The notes under the pieces: generated by a model
Databases searched by the model: none
The model's input: the letters and a program-made list of their open reading frames with translations, nothing else
What the model was told of the DNA's origin: nothing
Made by a program: the position numbers and the translations under genes
From: Campylobacter concisus
GTDB taxonomy: Bacteria > Campylobacterota > Campylobacteria > Campylobacterales > Campylobacteraceae
Assembly (NCBI RefSeq): GCF_003048595.2
Contig: NZ_CP049270.1
Span: 1,550,001-1,614,000, forward strand
Length of the DNA stretch: 64,000 bases
Reading direction: 5' to 3'
Part shown: piece after piece, positions 17,512-26,232 of the stretch
Layout: each line of letters begins with the position of its first letter
How positions within the stretch are numbered: position 1 is the first letter of the stretch

Positions 17512-17823
17512 TTATTCTTTGCATCCAAATTCCTTATCTAGCCCAAAGACCTTGCAGTACTCGCAAAATACGCAACTAACGCTTCTTTTTGCACAAACAA
17601 TTGGAATATTTCTCTTTTTTGCTTGAGTTTTAATAGTCTTCATAGTGTTGTGGTTTAAAAAGCTAGTTAGCATCACCACACACTCGGTATCTTGAGGGAT
17701 CGGCTTGCGATTTACGCGGTTTTCATTTCTAGCATCCCAGTGTTCTATCTTCTCGGCTCCCAAATCATGTAAAACTGCCTTGATAGGCGTTATCTCATCT
17801 GCACCGATAACTAAAACTGACAT
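17512..17823 (-). CDS. DUF2325 domain protein with C-terminal cysteine cluster
   Basis: The 103-residue protein starts with a Rossmann-like strand (SVLVIGADEITPIKAVL), continues to TSFLNHNTMKTIKTQAKKR and ends with a cysteine-rich tail: C77, then C84/C87/C90 in CVFCEYC, and C101. The DUF2325 family is small and uncharacterised; the tail suggests metal or redox sensing, which is inference. It is the first gene of the operon with fldA, with AGGAG upstream and Fur/PerR-like boxes over its promoter. Confidence 0.82.
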   Translation of the reverse strand: MSVLVIGADEITPIKAVLHDLGAEKIEHWDARNENRVNRKPIPQDTECVVMLTSFLNHNTMKTIKTQAKKRNIPIVCAKRSVSCVFCEYCKVFGLDKEFGCKE

Positions 17824-17851
17824 AATAAGCTCCTAAAATTTATTCATTTTC

Positions 17852-17866
17852 TGATAATGATTATAA
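17852..17866 (-). promoter_or_regulatory. Fur/PerR-type box 1 overlapping the -10 of the DUF2325-fldA operon
   Basis: The 15-mer TGATAATGATTATAA matches the 7-1-7 Fur-family inverted repeat TGATAAT-N-ATTATCA at all but one position. Its right half contains, on the minus strand, the TATAAT -10 box (17860-17865), 37 bases upstream of the ATG at 17823. A bound repressor would block polymerase. Whether Fur or PerR binds cannot be told from sequence. Confidence 0.7.
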
Positions 17867-17895
17867 GGAAGCTTAACTAAAATTTTTCTTAGTTA

Positions 17896-17910
17896 TGATA
17901 TTTATTATCA
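17896..17910 (-). promoter_or_regulatory. Fur/PerR-type box 2
   Basis: TGATATTTATTATCA is a second near-perfect 7-1-7 Fur-family palindrome, 44 bases from the first, centre to centre, upstream of the same promoter. Between them lies a short inverted repeat (TAACTAA / TTAGTTA, 17874-17895). Paired boxes suggest cooperative or graded repression. Confidence 0.62.
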
Positions 17911-17955
17911 CTTATATGTAGAAATTTGTAACGTTTTACTTAGATATTTAAACAT

Positions 17956-19119
17956 CTAAACTCTTTTAATCTTAGATACCGCAAACAAAAATATGATAAG
18001 TCCGCTTGCGGCAAAAAAACTACCGACATTGCCGATATTTTGCTCGCCTAAATGAACTATCGTCTGACGCCCTATTAGCGCCCCTGCTCCGATGCCTATG
18101 TTATAAATAGCCGAAAATATCGCCATTGCAGCATCAGTAGCGTTTGAGGCAAGATTTAGCACTTTTATTTGAAAACTCATATTTACACCAGCTATGCCAA
18201 GCCCCCAAACAAAGGCCAAAACTAGCATTAAAACTTCATTTTTAGCAATAAAATTTAACAAAAGCAAGCAACATAAAATAAGCATTATAGAAATTGCAGA
18301 AAATGCATTTGGAATGAGCTTATAAAATTTAGAGAAAAGCAGGCTTGCGACTACACCAGCGACACCAAATATAAGCAAGAATATTGTGATAAATTTTCCA
18401 TCAAAGCCACTGATATCTTTCGCAAATGGCTCAATGTAGCTATAGGTGCTAAAATGCGCACTTATGATAATTGCCGTTAGTAAAAATACGACCATCAAAA
18501 GGCCATTTCTTGCGAGCTCTGGCAAGCTTTTAAGTGAGCCTGAGTTTTTGCTTGGCAAAAGTGGCAAAATTTTATATAGCCAAACTCCAACACCAACAGC
18601 AAAAATTCCGATCAGTCCAAAGGTCACACGCCAGCCAAGTGCGTCACCTAAAATTCTTCCAAGTGGCAGACCAAGTATCATCGCTAGCGATGTACCAAGA
18701 GCTAGTAATCCAAGAGCTTGCGAGCTTTTATTTATCGGAGCTAGCCTAACAGCAAGTGAAGCAGTGATAGCCCAAAAAATGGCATGGGCAATAGCTATCA
18801 TCAACCGAGCAATAATTAAAATTTTAAAATTCCAAGCAAAGACGCAAAGCGTATGAGCTACAACAAATACGATAAAAACCTTTAAAAGAAGAGATCTTCG
18901 TTCTAAATTTGCAGTTAAAAGCATAAGTGGCAAAGAGAGTATAGTGACGCTCCACGCATAAATCGTGATGATAAGGCCGGTATCGGCCGTGCTCATGTCA
19001 AAATCTTTCGCAATATCACTTAAAAGTGGCACTGGGACAAACTCAGTAGTGTTAAATATAAAAGCACAAAAAGCAAGAGCTATAACCCTTAAATAGGCTA
19101 CCCTATGAACACTTATCAA
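17956..19119 (-). CDS. MFS exporter of the sugar efflux (SotB/SetA) or AraJ type
   Basis: The 387-residue protein has 12 predicted membrane helices and begins with the family N-terminus FNTTEFVPVPLLSDIAKDF followed by TGLIITIYAWSV, as in drug:proton antiporter family 1 members such as SotB and AraJ. Loop 2-3 carries LTANLERRSLL. It probably exports a sugar or drug-like compound; the substrate is unknown. It is monocistronic, with a perfect 13-base palindrome 20 bases upstream of its start. Confidence 0.87.
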   Translation of the reverse strand: MISVHRVAYLRVIALAFCAFIFNTTEFVPVPLLSDIAKDFDMSTADTGLIITIYAWSVTILSLPLMLLTANLERRSLLLKVFIVFVVAHTLCVFAWNFKILIIARLMIAIAHAIFWAITASLAVRLAPINKSSQALGLLALGTSLAMILGLPLGRILGDALGWRVTFGLIGIFAVGVGVWLYKILPLLPSKNSGSLKSLPELARNGLLMVVFLLTAIIISAHFSTYSYIEPFAKDISGFDGKFITIFLLIFGVAGVVASLLFSKFYKLIPNAFSAISIMLILCCLLLLNFIAKNEVLMLVLAFVWGLGIAGVNMSFQIKVLNLASNATDAAMAIFSAIYNIGIGAGALIGRQTIVHLGEQNIGNVGSFFAASGLIIFLFAVSKIKRV

Positions 19120-19139
19120 ATTTTATCCTTAATTTTTTT

Positions 19140-19152
19140 CATTACGGTAATG
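19140..19152. promoter_or_regulatory. Perfect 13-base palindrome upstream of the MFS gene, candidate operator
   Basis: CATTACGGTAATG has two 6-base arms around one central base and lies 20 bases upstream of the MFS start and 136 bases before nifJ. The size suits a small repressor dimer. No regulator gene is adjacent, so the binder is unknown. Confidence 0.4.
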
Positions 19153-19241
19153 GAATTTTGCTTAAAGTTAGTAATTCAAAAGACAAAATTCTCAGAATTT
19201 ATTAATGACATAGATTAATAGTAGATTTTGGAAACTAGCTC

Positions 19242-19247
19242 TATAAT
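19242..19247 (+). promoter_or_regulatory. -10 box for nifJ
   Basis: TATAAT in GCTCTATAATAAAAG is followed 41 bases later by the nifJ ATG, with AGGCGG as its ribosome site. The surrounding DNA is AT-rich like the native background, unlike the GC-rich coding region that follows. Confidence 0.55.
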
Positions 19248-19288
19248 AAAAGATTTTTAAAAATCGTAAGAAAATTTAAGGCGGAAAA

Positions 19289-22200
19289 ATGGCTAAAATA
19301 ATGAAAACTATGGACGGAAACGAGGCTGCGGCGCACGCGGCTTACGCATTTACGGAGGTTGCGGGCATCTACCCGATTACCCCTAGCTCGCCGATGGCAG
19401 ACTACACCGATATGTGGGCGGCTCAGGGCAAGAAAAATCTATTCGGTATGCCCGTTAAAGTCGTCGAAATGCAAAGCGAGGGCGGGGCTGCGGGCACCGT
19501 GCACGGCTCGCTGCAAGTAGGCGCTCTGACTACCACATACACGGCTTCGCAAGGCCTTTTGCTAAAAATCCCCAATATGTACAAAATCGCAGGCCAGCTA
19601 CTGCCCGGCGTCATCCACGTGAGCGCGCGCTCTATCGCGGCCCAGGCGCTTTCTATCTTTGGCGATCATCAGGACATCTACGCCTGTCGCCAGACGGGAT
19701 TTGCTATGCTGGCAAGCGGCTCCGTGCAGGAGGTCATGGATATCGCGGGCGTCGCGCATCTAGCGGCGATCAAGGGTCGCGTGCCGTTTTTGCACTTTTT
19801 CGACGGATTTCGCACGAGCCACGAGATACAAAAGATCGAGGTGCTTGACTACGCGCACTTTGATAGGCTTCTTGACCGCGAGGCTCTGCAAAAATTTAGA
19901 GACGAGGCGCTAAGCCCCGAAAACCCGAAAACTCGCGGTACGGCGCAAAACGACGACATCTATTTCCAGACGCGCGAGCTAGCTAACCGCTACTACGACG
20001 CGGTGCCTGATATCGTGGCCGAGTATCTAAAAGAAATTTCAAAAATCACGGGACGCGATTATAAACCGTTTAATTATTACGGCGATCCGCACGCTACGCG
20101 CGTCGTGGTCGCGATGGGCTCGGTCACGCAAACTCTAGAAGAGGTGGTTGATCACCTGCGCGCAAAGGGCGAAAAAGTGGGCGTGCTAAAGGTGCATCTA
20201 TACCGTCCGTTTAGCCTAAAATACCTCTTTGACGTGATGCCTGAAACGGTAGAAAAGATCGCCGTGCTAGACCGCACGAAAGAGCCAGGAAGCCTCGGTG
20301 AGCCGCTATATCTGGACGTCAAGGCTGCGTTTTACGGACGCAAAAATCAGCCCGTTATCGTAGGTGGCCGCTACGGACTAAGCTCAAAAGACGTCGATCC
20401 TGCGCAAATGCTAGCCGTCTTTGAAAATTTAAATTTGAGTGAGCCTAAAAACGGCTTTACCGTCGGTATCGAGGATGACGTGACCTTCACCTCGCTAAAA
20501 GTCGGCGAGAAAATTTCGCTAAGCGACGCAAGCGTGAAAGAGTGCTTATTTTACGGTCTTGGCGCGGACGGTACCGTTGGGGCGAATAAAAACTCCATCA
20601 AAATTATCGGCGATAAAACCGATCTTTACGCGCAGGCGTATTTTGCCTACGACAGCAAAAAATCAGGCGGCTATACGCGATCGCACCTGCGTTTCGGTAA
20701 AAACCCGATCCGCTCGACCTATCTCGTCTCAAATCCGCACTTCGTCGCCTGCTCGGTCGCGGCATATCTTGAAATTTACGACGTCATAGACGGCATCCGC
20801 GAGGGCGGGACGTTCCTACTAAACTCGATCTGGGACGCCGAGCAGACGGTTGCTAAACTGCCGAATAAAGTAAAGAAAATTTTAGCCACTAAAAAGGTAA
20901 ATTTCTACATCATCAACGCCACCAAGCTAGCTCGCGAGATCGGACTAAAAAACCGCACGAACACCATCATGCAGTCGGCGTTTTTCAAACTCGCAGACAT
21001 CATCCCGTTTGCCGACGCGCAAAAATACATGAAAGAGTACGCGCACAAAGCCTATGCTAAAAAGGGCGAAGCGATCGTAGAGATGAACTACAAGGCTATA
21101 GATATGGGCGCGGACGGGCTGGTTAAGGTCGCGGTCGATCCTAGCTGGGCAAATTTGACGGATAACGCCGCTAACGAGGAAAAATACGTAGGCGATGAAT
21201 TTATAGAAAAAATCGTTAAACCTATCAATGCCGCCAGGGGCGACAGCCTGCCTGTTTCGGCGTTTGTCGGGTACGAGGACGGACACTTTAAATCAGGCAC
21301 CACAGCCTACGAAAAACGCGGCATCGGCGTGATGGTGCCAAAGTGGATCGAGGAAAACTGTATCCAGTGTAACCAATGCGCCTTCGTCTGCCCGCACGCG
21401 GTCATCAGACCGTTTCTAATCGATGAAAACGAGCTTGCCGCCGCTCCTCAAACCGTGCAAGATCACGTCCTAGACGCCAAAGGCAAAGAGGTAAAAGGTC
21501 TAAAATATAAAATCCAGGTTAGTCCGCTAGACTGCACCGGCTGCGAACTATGCGCTCAAAACTGCCCGAGCAAGGAAAAATCGCTCGTCATGGTACCGCT
21601 AGCCGAGGAGATGGACAAAAACGAGCAGGAAAATGCGGATTATCTATTTAAAAAGGTTACCTACAAAGACGACCTGATGAGCAAAGAAAGCGTCAAGGGC
21701 GTGGGCTTTGCGCAGCCGCTGTTTGAGTTTCACGGCGCATGCCCGGGTTGCGGCGAGACGCCTTATATAGGGCTTGTTACGAGACTGTTTGGCGACCGTA
21801 TGATAGTGGCAAACGCGACTGGTTGCAGCTCGATCTACGGCGGTAGCGCGCCTTCGACGCCTTATACGACGAACAAAGAGGGCAAAGGCGTAGCGTGGGC
21901 GAACTCGCTGTTTGAGGACAACGCGGAGTTTGGCATGGGTATGAACGTCGCGGTCGAGACGCTGCGCCACCGTATCGAGGACGTGATGCTACGCACTAAA
22001 GACGCCGCGCCAAACGCCTTAGCCGCACTATACTCCGACTGGATCGCGCATAAAAACGACGGCGAGAAAACGACGCAAATCGCTAAAATTTTAACGCCGA
22101 TTTTGGAGCAAAATTTAAGCGTAGAGGGCGTAAAAGAAATTTTAGAGCTAAAAAGATATCTCGTCAAAAAATCTCAGTGGATCATCGGCGGCGACGGCTG

Positions 22201-22876
22201 GGCGTACGATATCGGCTTTGGCGGGCTTGATCACGTGCTAGCTAGCGGAGAGAACGTAAACGTGCTCGTGCTCGACACCGAGGTCTACTCAAACACCGGC
22301 GGCCAGAGCTCAAAATCAAGCCGCGCGGGCTCTATAGCGCAGTTTACCGCTAGCGGCAAGCCGATGCAGAAAAAAGATCTAGGCTACATCGCGATGACCT
22401 ACGGAAATATCTTCGTCGCGCAGATCAACTCAAACGCAAGCCAAGCAAACACGATAAAAGCCATCGCCGCAGCCGAGGCCTACGACGGTCCGAGCCTCGT
22501 GATCGCGTATTCGCCGTGTATCGCGCACGGTATAAAAGGCGGTATGGCACTCTCGGGCGATCAGGGCGAGCTAGCGACCAAATGCGGCTACTGGCCTACC
22601 TACGTCTACGATCCGCGCCTAATCAAAGAGGGCAAAAACCCGCTAAAAATGACCTCAAAAGAGCCCGACTGGTCGCTTTACGAGGAGTTTTTGCTAAACG
22701 AGGTTCGTTACAACTCGCTTAAGAAAACCAACCCTGAGCATGCGGACGAGCTGATGGCTAAAAACAAGGCCGACGCGCAAAGACGCTACCGCCAGCTAAA
22801 ACGCCTAAGTTTGGCTGACTTTAGCGATGAGGTCGAGTCTAGCGTGAAAGCCCAGGCTAACGAAAGCGCCGAGTAG
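19289..22876 (+). CDS. nifJ: Pyruvate:ferredoxin/flavodoxin oxidoreductase (single-chain NifJ/Por)
   Basis: The 1195-residue enzyme has the full single-chain layout: the N-terminal pyrimidine-binding domain starting GNEAAAHAAYAFTEVAGIYP, a gamma domain, a two-cluster ferredoxin insert with CIQCNQCAFVCPH and CTGCELCAQNCPS (about residues 688-755), and the C-terminal thiamine diphosphate domain with HGACPGCGE and GDGWAYDIGFGGLDHV. It oxidises pyruvate to acetyl-CoA and CO2, reducing flavodoxin or ferredoxin. Codon use is strikingly GC-rich compared with most of the window, shared by its right-hand neighbours, which suggests transfer or recombination from a higher-GC Campylobacter. The frame is intact. 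Confidence 0.95.
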   Translation: MAKIMKTMDGNEAAAHAAYAFTEVAGIYPITPSSPMADYTDMWAAQGKKNLFGMPVKVVEMQSEGGAAGTVHGSLQVGALTTTYTASQGLLLKIPNMYKIAGQLLPGVIHVSARSIAAQALSIFGDHQDIYACRQTGFAMLASGSVQEVMDIAGVAHLAAIKGRVPFLHFFDGFRTSHEIQKIEVLDYAHFDRLLDREALQKFRDEALSPENPKTRGTAQNDDIYFQTRELANRYYDAVPDIVAEYLKEISKITGRDYKPFNYYGDPHATRVVVAMGSVTQTLEEVVDHLRAKGEKVGVLKVHLYRPFSLKYLFDVMPETVEKIAVLDRTKEPGSLGEPLYLDVKAAFYGRKNQPVIVGGRYGLSSKDVDPAQMLAVFENLNLSEPKNGFTVGIEDDVTFTSLKVGEKISLSDASVKECLFYGLGADGTVGANKNSIKIIGDKTDLYAQAYFAYDSKKSGGYTRSHLRFGKNPIRSTYLVSNPHFVACSVAAYLEIYDVIDGIREGGTFLLNSIWDAEQTVAKLPNKVKKILATKKVNFYIINATKLAREIGLKNRTNTIMQSAFFKLADIIPFADAQKYMKEYAHKAYAKKGEAIVEMNYKAIDMGADGLVKVAVDPSWANLTDNAANEEKYVGDEFIEKIVKPINAARGDSLPVSAFVGYEDGHFKSGTTAYEKRGIGVMVPKWIEENCIQCNQCAFVCPHAVIRPFLIDENELAAAPQTVQDHVLDAKGKEVKGLKYKIQVSPLDCTGCELCAQNCPSKEKSLVMVPLAEEMDKNEQENADYLFKKVTYKDDLMSKESVKGVGFAQPLFEFHGACPGCGETPYIGLVTRLFGDRMIVANATGCSSIYGGSAPSTPYTTNKEGKGVAWANSLFEDNAEFGMGMNVAVETLRHRIEDVMLRTKDAAPNALAALYSDWIAHKNDGEKTTQIAKILTPILEQNLSVEGVKEILELKRYLVKKSQWIIGGDGWAYDIGFGGLDHVLASGENVNVLVLDTEVYSNTGGQSSKSSRAGSIAQFTASGKPMQKKDLGYIAMTYGNIFVAQINSNASQANTIKAIAAAEAYDGPSLVIAYSPCIAHGIKGGMALSGDQGELATKCGYWPTYVYDPRLIKEGKNPLKMTSKEPDWSLYEEFLLNEVRYNSLKKTNPEHADELMAKNKADAQRRYRQLKRLSLADFSDEVESSVKAQANESAE

Positions 22877-22889
22877 GGTGCAAATTTCT

Positions 22890-22917
22890 CTCGTCCAAAT
22901 TTGACGGGCGAGGGAAA
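22890..22917 (+). terminator. Possible terminator of nifJ
   Basis: CTCTCGTCC and GACGGGCGAGGG can pair imperfectly around an AAATTT loop 14 bases after the nifJ stop. There is no good T run, so the call is weak. Confidence 0.35.
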
Positions 22918-23010
22918 ATATCTGTAAATTTACCCGCTCGTTTGGGCGGTTAAATTTGCTTTCAAATTTGAAAATTTTAAATTTAACGCGGCAAATTTAA
23001 AAGGCGCAAA

Positions 23011-23517
23011 ATGAGCCAAACCCATCCTTTTAAACCGATTTTTGATAAAAACTCTAAAATTTTAATCCTCGGATCCTTCCCTTCCGTCGTTTCTCGTAAA
23101 TTTGGCTTTTACTACGCAAATCCGCAAAATCGCTTTTGGCGGGTGCTTGCCAGGATTTTAAACGCTTCGGTGCCTACAAGCACGGACGAAAAGATAAATT
23201 TTCTGCTTGCCAGCCGCATCGCCATCTACGACGCTGCGACATCGTGCGAGATAAAGGGCTCGAGTGATGCTAAAATGACTGCCGTCGTGCCTGCAAATTT
23301 AGAGCCGATCTTTAGTGGCGCGCGCATCGTGCAAGTATTTTCAAACGGCGGTAAGGCGCACGAAATTTGCGAAAAACACCTAAAAACTCAAATTTTAAAC
23401 GCAACTGGCAAACCGCCCGTCAAACTACCGTCCACAAGCCCAGCTAACACAAATTTTAGCTTTGAAAGGCTCGTGCAAGAGTGGACGGTCATAGCAGAAG
23501 TATTAAAAATGACTTAA
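23011..23517 (+). CDS. DNA-deoxyinosine glycosylase / Mug-like uracil-DNA glycosylase superfamily protein
   Basis: The 168-residue protein has the superfamily motif I region ILILGSFPSVVSR followed by FYYANPQNRFWRVL (residues 17-49), diagnostic of the hypoxanthine/uracil-DNA glycosylase group, and the C-terminal LPSTSPANTNFSFERLVQEW, where SPAN is motif II. It should remove deaminated bases such as hypoxanthine from DNA. The N-terminus SQTHPFKPIFD is typical for the deoxyinosine glycosylase family. It lies in the GC-rich block after nifJ but is transcribed from its own stretch. Confidence 0.82.
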   Translation: MSQTHPFKPIFDKNSKILILGSFPSVVSRKFGFYYANPQNRFWRVLARILNASVPTSTDEKINFLLASRIAIYDAATSCEIKGSSDAKMTAVVPANLEPIFSGARIVQVFSNGGKAHEICEKHLKTQILNATGKPPVKLPSTSPANTNFSFERLVQEWTVIAEVLKMT

Positions 23518-23559
23518 TTTTAGCAAATTTATTAAGTTTGTATAGTCCCAAAAGAGATG

Positions 23560-23565
23560 TATAAT
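23560..23565 (+). promoter_or_regulatory. -10 box upstream of the coiled-coil gene
   Basis: TATAAT in GATGTATAATTAA lies 50 bases before ATG 23615, which has the ribosome site AAGGAAA. Here the composition changes abruptly from GC-rich to AT-rich. Confidence 0.5.
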
Positions 23566-23614
23566 TAAAATGGCGCTAAAATTTTAAGTTTAACTATTAT
23601 CACAAGGAAAATAA

Positions 23615-24460
23615 ATGTCAAAAATCAGTAATTCTTTAAATAGTTTCGAGCAGTTAAAAGAAGCGGTTAATACATTAGATATTAAATCTATATCAGAAAA
23701 CGAAACACAGGAATTTGCCAGAAATAAAGAAGCACTAATTTATATAGAGAATTACATAAATTTATTGGATGAAAATCTGCTTCCAAATAATTTTTTTAGA
23801 GAATTTCAATACTGTTTTACTGATTGGAATAGAAGTATAAGTCATCTAACCGATATTGTGGATAATGCTTTAATAATATTAGCCAGATATTCAACTATAT
23901 ACATTCCAAAAAATCAGGCAGAACCAATCATTATGGAGATGATTGCGGGATACAATGATGCCATAAAGACATCATTGGATGATTTAAAATTGGATGAGAT
24001 AAAAAACAAAACGGCAGATGTTGAAAATTCTATACAAAAATTCAATATTGCTAACGATAAGTTTATCGAGGATAAAGAAAAAATTTATGGATACTTTAAT
24101 GAGATAGAAAATTTTAGAACCAATTTGGTAGTTAAACAAGAAAATAAAGATATATCCATACGGCAAGAAATAGAAAATGCAAGAAATAAGATAACCCAGG
24201 ATCTGGAAGCAACTAAAGAAAAAATTATCGAAAATTCGCAAAAATTAGAAGAAATAGGAAAATTTCATATAAAGATTTTCGGTGAACTAAATGATAATGT
24301 TCGCAGTGGAGGCTTGGAACAAAAACTTGAAAATATGTTTGAAAATTTAGATGAATATGAAAATACCATGAAACAACGCTTCTATGAATACGATAAAATC
24401 ATTAAAGATTTAAACGAAAAAGCTACAAATGCAAGCTTATCATCTTCATATAAACAATAA
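23615..24460 (+). CDS. Coiled-coil protein of unknown function, probably the N-terminal part of a gene split by an in-frame TAA
   Basis: The 281-residue product is AT-rich in codon use. Residues about 1-125 are a globular helical region; residues about 130-265 are rich in K, E, I and N with long coiled-coil character (KITQDLEATKEKIIENSQKLEE). The end NASLSSSYKQ is immediately followed by TAA and then by an open continuation in the same frame that encodes two membrane spans. In coiled-coil/membrane proteins of this general architecture the two parts are usually one chain (from memory). I recognise no named domain. The contrast with the GC-rich neighbours suggests separate acquisition. Confidence 0.65.
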   Translation: MSKISNSLNSFEQLKEAVNTLDIKSISENETQEFARNKEALIYIENYINLLDENLLPNNFFREFQYCFTDWNRSISHLTDIVDNALIILARYSTIYIPKNQAEPIIMEMIAGYNDAIKTSLDDLKLDEIKNKTADVENSIQKFNIANDKFIEDKEKIYGYFNEIENFRTNLVVKQENKDISIRQEIENARNKITQDLEATKEKIIENSQKLEEIGKFHIKIFGELNDNVRSGGLEQKLENMFENLDEYENTMKQRFYEYDKIIKDLNEKATNASLSSSYKQ

Positions 24461-24469
24461 GGAGATGCA

Positions 24470-25030
24470 ATTAGCAAAACTATTAGAAGGTGGGATATTG
24501 GGTTTATTTTAAGCATAATTGTGATAGCCGCTGTTGCCACATGGACTTTTACTGGAGTAAATGAAATTTTAAATAAGGACATTGGTGCAGTAATTACAGA
24601 GCTAGCCAAAATAAAAAGTGAAGCAAATCAAACTTATAATGTATCGATAATGCCTAGTGATAAAATTTACATTATGATTTTTGGATTTTTTTCAAAAATA
24701 ACTATGGCTCTACCTTTTATTTGGCTTGCCATCTTTTGCTCAAATAGACGCAAAGAAGCCATGAGACTAGAACAAGAATATGCTCATAAGGTTGCAGTTG
24801 CGAGCTCCTATGCTAGCTATAAAGAGCAAATATCTAATCTAAATGAAACTAATCCGGAATTACTAAAAGAATTAATGGCTTCTACAATTAATATTATTTC
24901 TAAAAACCCAAGTGATTTTTTAGATAAATCAAAAAGCTCCGATAAGTTAATTGATTATGATGATATTGTGGCTACAATAAAGAAGCTAAGAGAAGCATTG
25001 AGTGGTTTAATAAAAACTGATTCAAAGTAG
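24470..25030 (+). CDS. Two-span membrane protein, probable C-terminal part of the split coiled-coil gene
   Basis: This frame continues directly from the TAA at 24458-24460, with no frameshift. It has no ATG near its beginning; possible starts are ATT 24470 (five bases after GGAG) or GTG 24521, which would cut into the first membrane span. Spans are around FILSIIVIAAVATW and MALPFIWLAIFC, followed by a basic loop and a cytoplasmic helical tail (EQEYAHKVAVASSYASYKEQ, then LKELMASTINIISK). I infer that a nonsense mutation separated it from 23615-24460; an independent gene with an unusual start codon is the alternative. Function unknown. Confidence 0.55.
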   Translation: MSKTIRRWDIGFILSIIVIAAVATWTFTGVNEILNKDIGAVITELAKIKSEANQTYNVSIMPSDKIYIMIFGFFSKITMALPFIWLAIFCSNRRKEAMRLEQEYAHKVAVASSYASYKEQISNLNETNPELLKELMASTINIISKNPSDFLDKSKSSDKLIDYDDIVATIKKLREALSGLIKTDSK

Positions 25031-25071
25031 ATTACTCAATATTAAAGCAGTAAATTATAAGGATTAACGCT

Positions 25072-26232
25072 ATGGTTTTTTTAAATACCAAAATCCTAAA
25101 ATTTCTATTTTTGCTTCCGCTTCTAGCGATAGGTGCGCAAGCGCTGGAGCCAAAAGTCGTAATGAAGCCTGAAGCGAGCCTAAAAAACGGGCTTTACTAC
25201 GTAAAAGGCAAGCCCTACGACGGCACGCTAAAGATGCTTCGCTACAGCGTCGAGGACCTATATGACGTAAATGCGATGGGCATGGTCTATCCGAGGCTAA
25301 AACCTCTGCCGCCCACACTTATACGCGAGATAGACGTGCAGGGCGGCACGGCGGTGCGATATCGAGACTATTTTGACGACAGAGACAAGCCCTCAAACGA
25401 ATACCCCCTAAAAAACGGCGTCCGCGAGGGCACGGCGAAGCACTACCATGCAGATAGCGGCGCACTGATGGGCGAGAGCGAATACAAAAACGGTGTCCGC
25501 GACGGGCGTTACCGCCGCTACTACTTCGACGAGGGCGGCACGTTAAAGCAGGAGGGCACCTACAAGGCGGACAAGCGAGAGGGCATTTTCACGGACTATT
25601 ACTCCAGCGGCGAGGTTAGCGCACGCAGCCCATACGTCGGCGGACTGCGAAACGGCGAGGACTTCGACTACTACAAAAGCGGCAAAATCCGCGGCGTGCG
25701 AACCTACAAAGAGGGCAAGCGAGAGGGCGCGGAGACGTGGTACTACGAAAGCGGCGCCGTGGAGGAGACGGGTGAATACAAAAATGACCGCAAAAACGGC
25801 GTTTGGAAGCGATTTTACGAAAACGGCAAAACGCGCGTGGTGGAAAATTACAAAGACGGCGAAAAGGACGGCGCCGCGCGCGAATACTACCCAAGCGGCA
25901 AGCTACGAGGCGAATACGAGTACAAAGACGGCCGCCAAACTGGCGCTGGGCTGGACTACTACGAGAGCGGAGCGCCGGCGGCGAAAGTAATGTTTAAAAA
26001 CGGGCGCTATCACGGGCTATATGAGGAGTATCACGAAAACGGCAAGCTAAAAGCCAGAGTGATGTTTGAGGACGGGCTGGAAACCGGCGAGGCGCGCCAC
26101 TACTATGCAAACGGCAAATTAGAGGCCGAGGGGGAGTTTGAGCGCGGCAGACTCATCCGCGCTAAAAAATACGACGAATCGGGTAAGCTAATCAGCGACA
26201 AGTTTGATAAAAACGGACTGCCGAGGGAGTAA
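25072..26232 (+). CDS. Exported MORN-like repeat protein (YwqK-type 'antitoxin' family)
   Basis: The 386-residue protein has a signal peptide (LKFLFLLPLLAIGAQA, residues about 10-25) followed by roughly a dozen repeats of about 23 residues with the core Y-Y-x-S/N-G-K-x-x-x-x-x-x-Y-K-x-G-x-R-E-G, for example EYKNGVRDGRYRRYY and TYKEGKREGAETWYY. Such MORN-like proteins are named after YwqK but no toxin is visible here and the signal peptide argues for a periplasmic or surface role. Codons are very GC-rich. Its 3' end is duplicated at about 28209-28335. Confidence 0.75.
   Translation: MVFLNTKILKFLFLLPLLAIGAQALEPKVVMKPEASLKNGLYYVKGKPYDGTLKMLRYSVEDLYDVNAMGMVYPRLKPLPPTLIREIDVQGGTAVRYRDYFDDRDKPSNEYPLKNGVREGTAKHYHADSGALMGESEYKNGVRDGRYRRYYFDEGGTLKQEGTYKADKREGIFTDYYSSGEVSARSPYVGGLRNGEDFDYYKSGKIRGVRTYKEGKREGAETWYYESGAVEETGEYKNDRKNGVWKRFYENGKTRVVENYKDGEKDGAAREYYPSGKLRGEYEYKDGRQTGAGLDYYESGAPAAKVMFKNGRYHGLYEEYHENGKLKARVMFEDGLETGEARHYYANGKLEAEGEFERGRLIRAKKYDESGKLISDKFDKNGLPRE

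Noticed and set aside
23615-25030. Idea that the coiled-coil/membrane gene is a phage-defence gene
   Set aside because: Coiled coils and membrane spans alone do not show this, and no recognised defence domain or neighbour is present.
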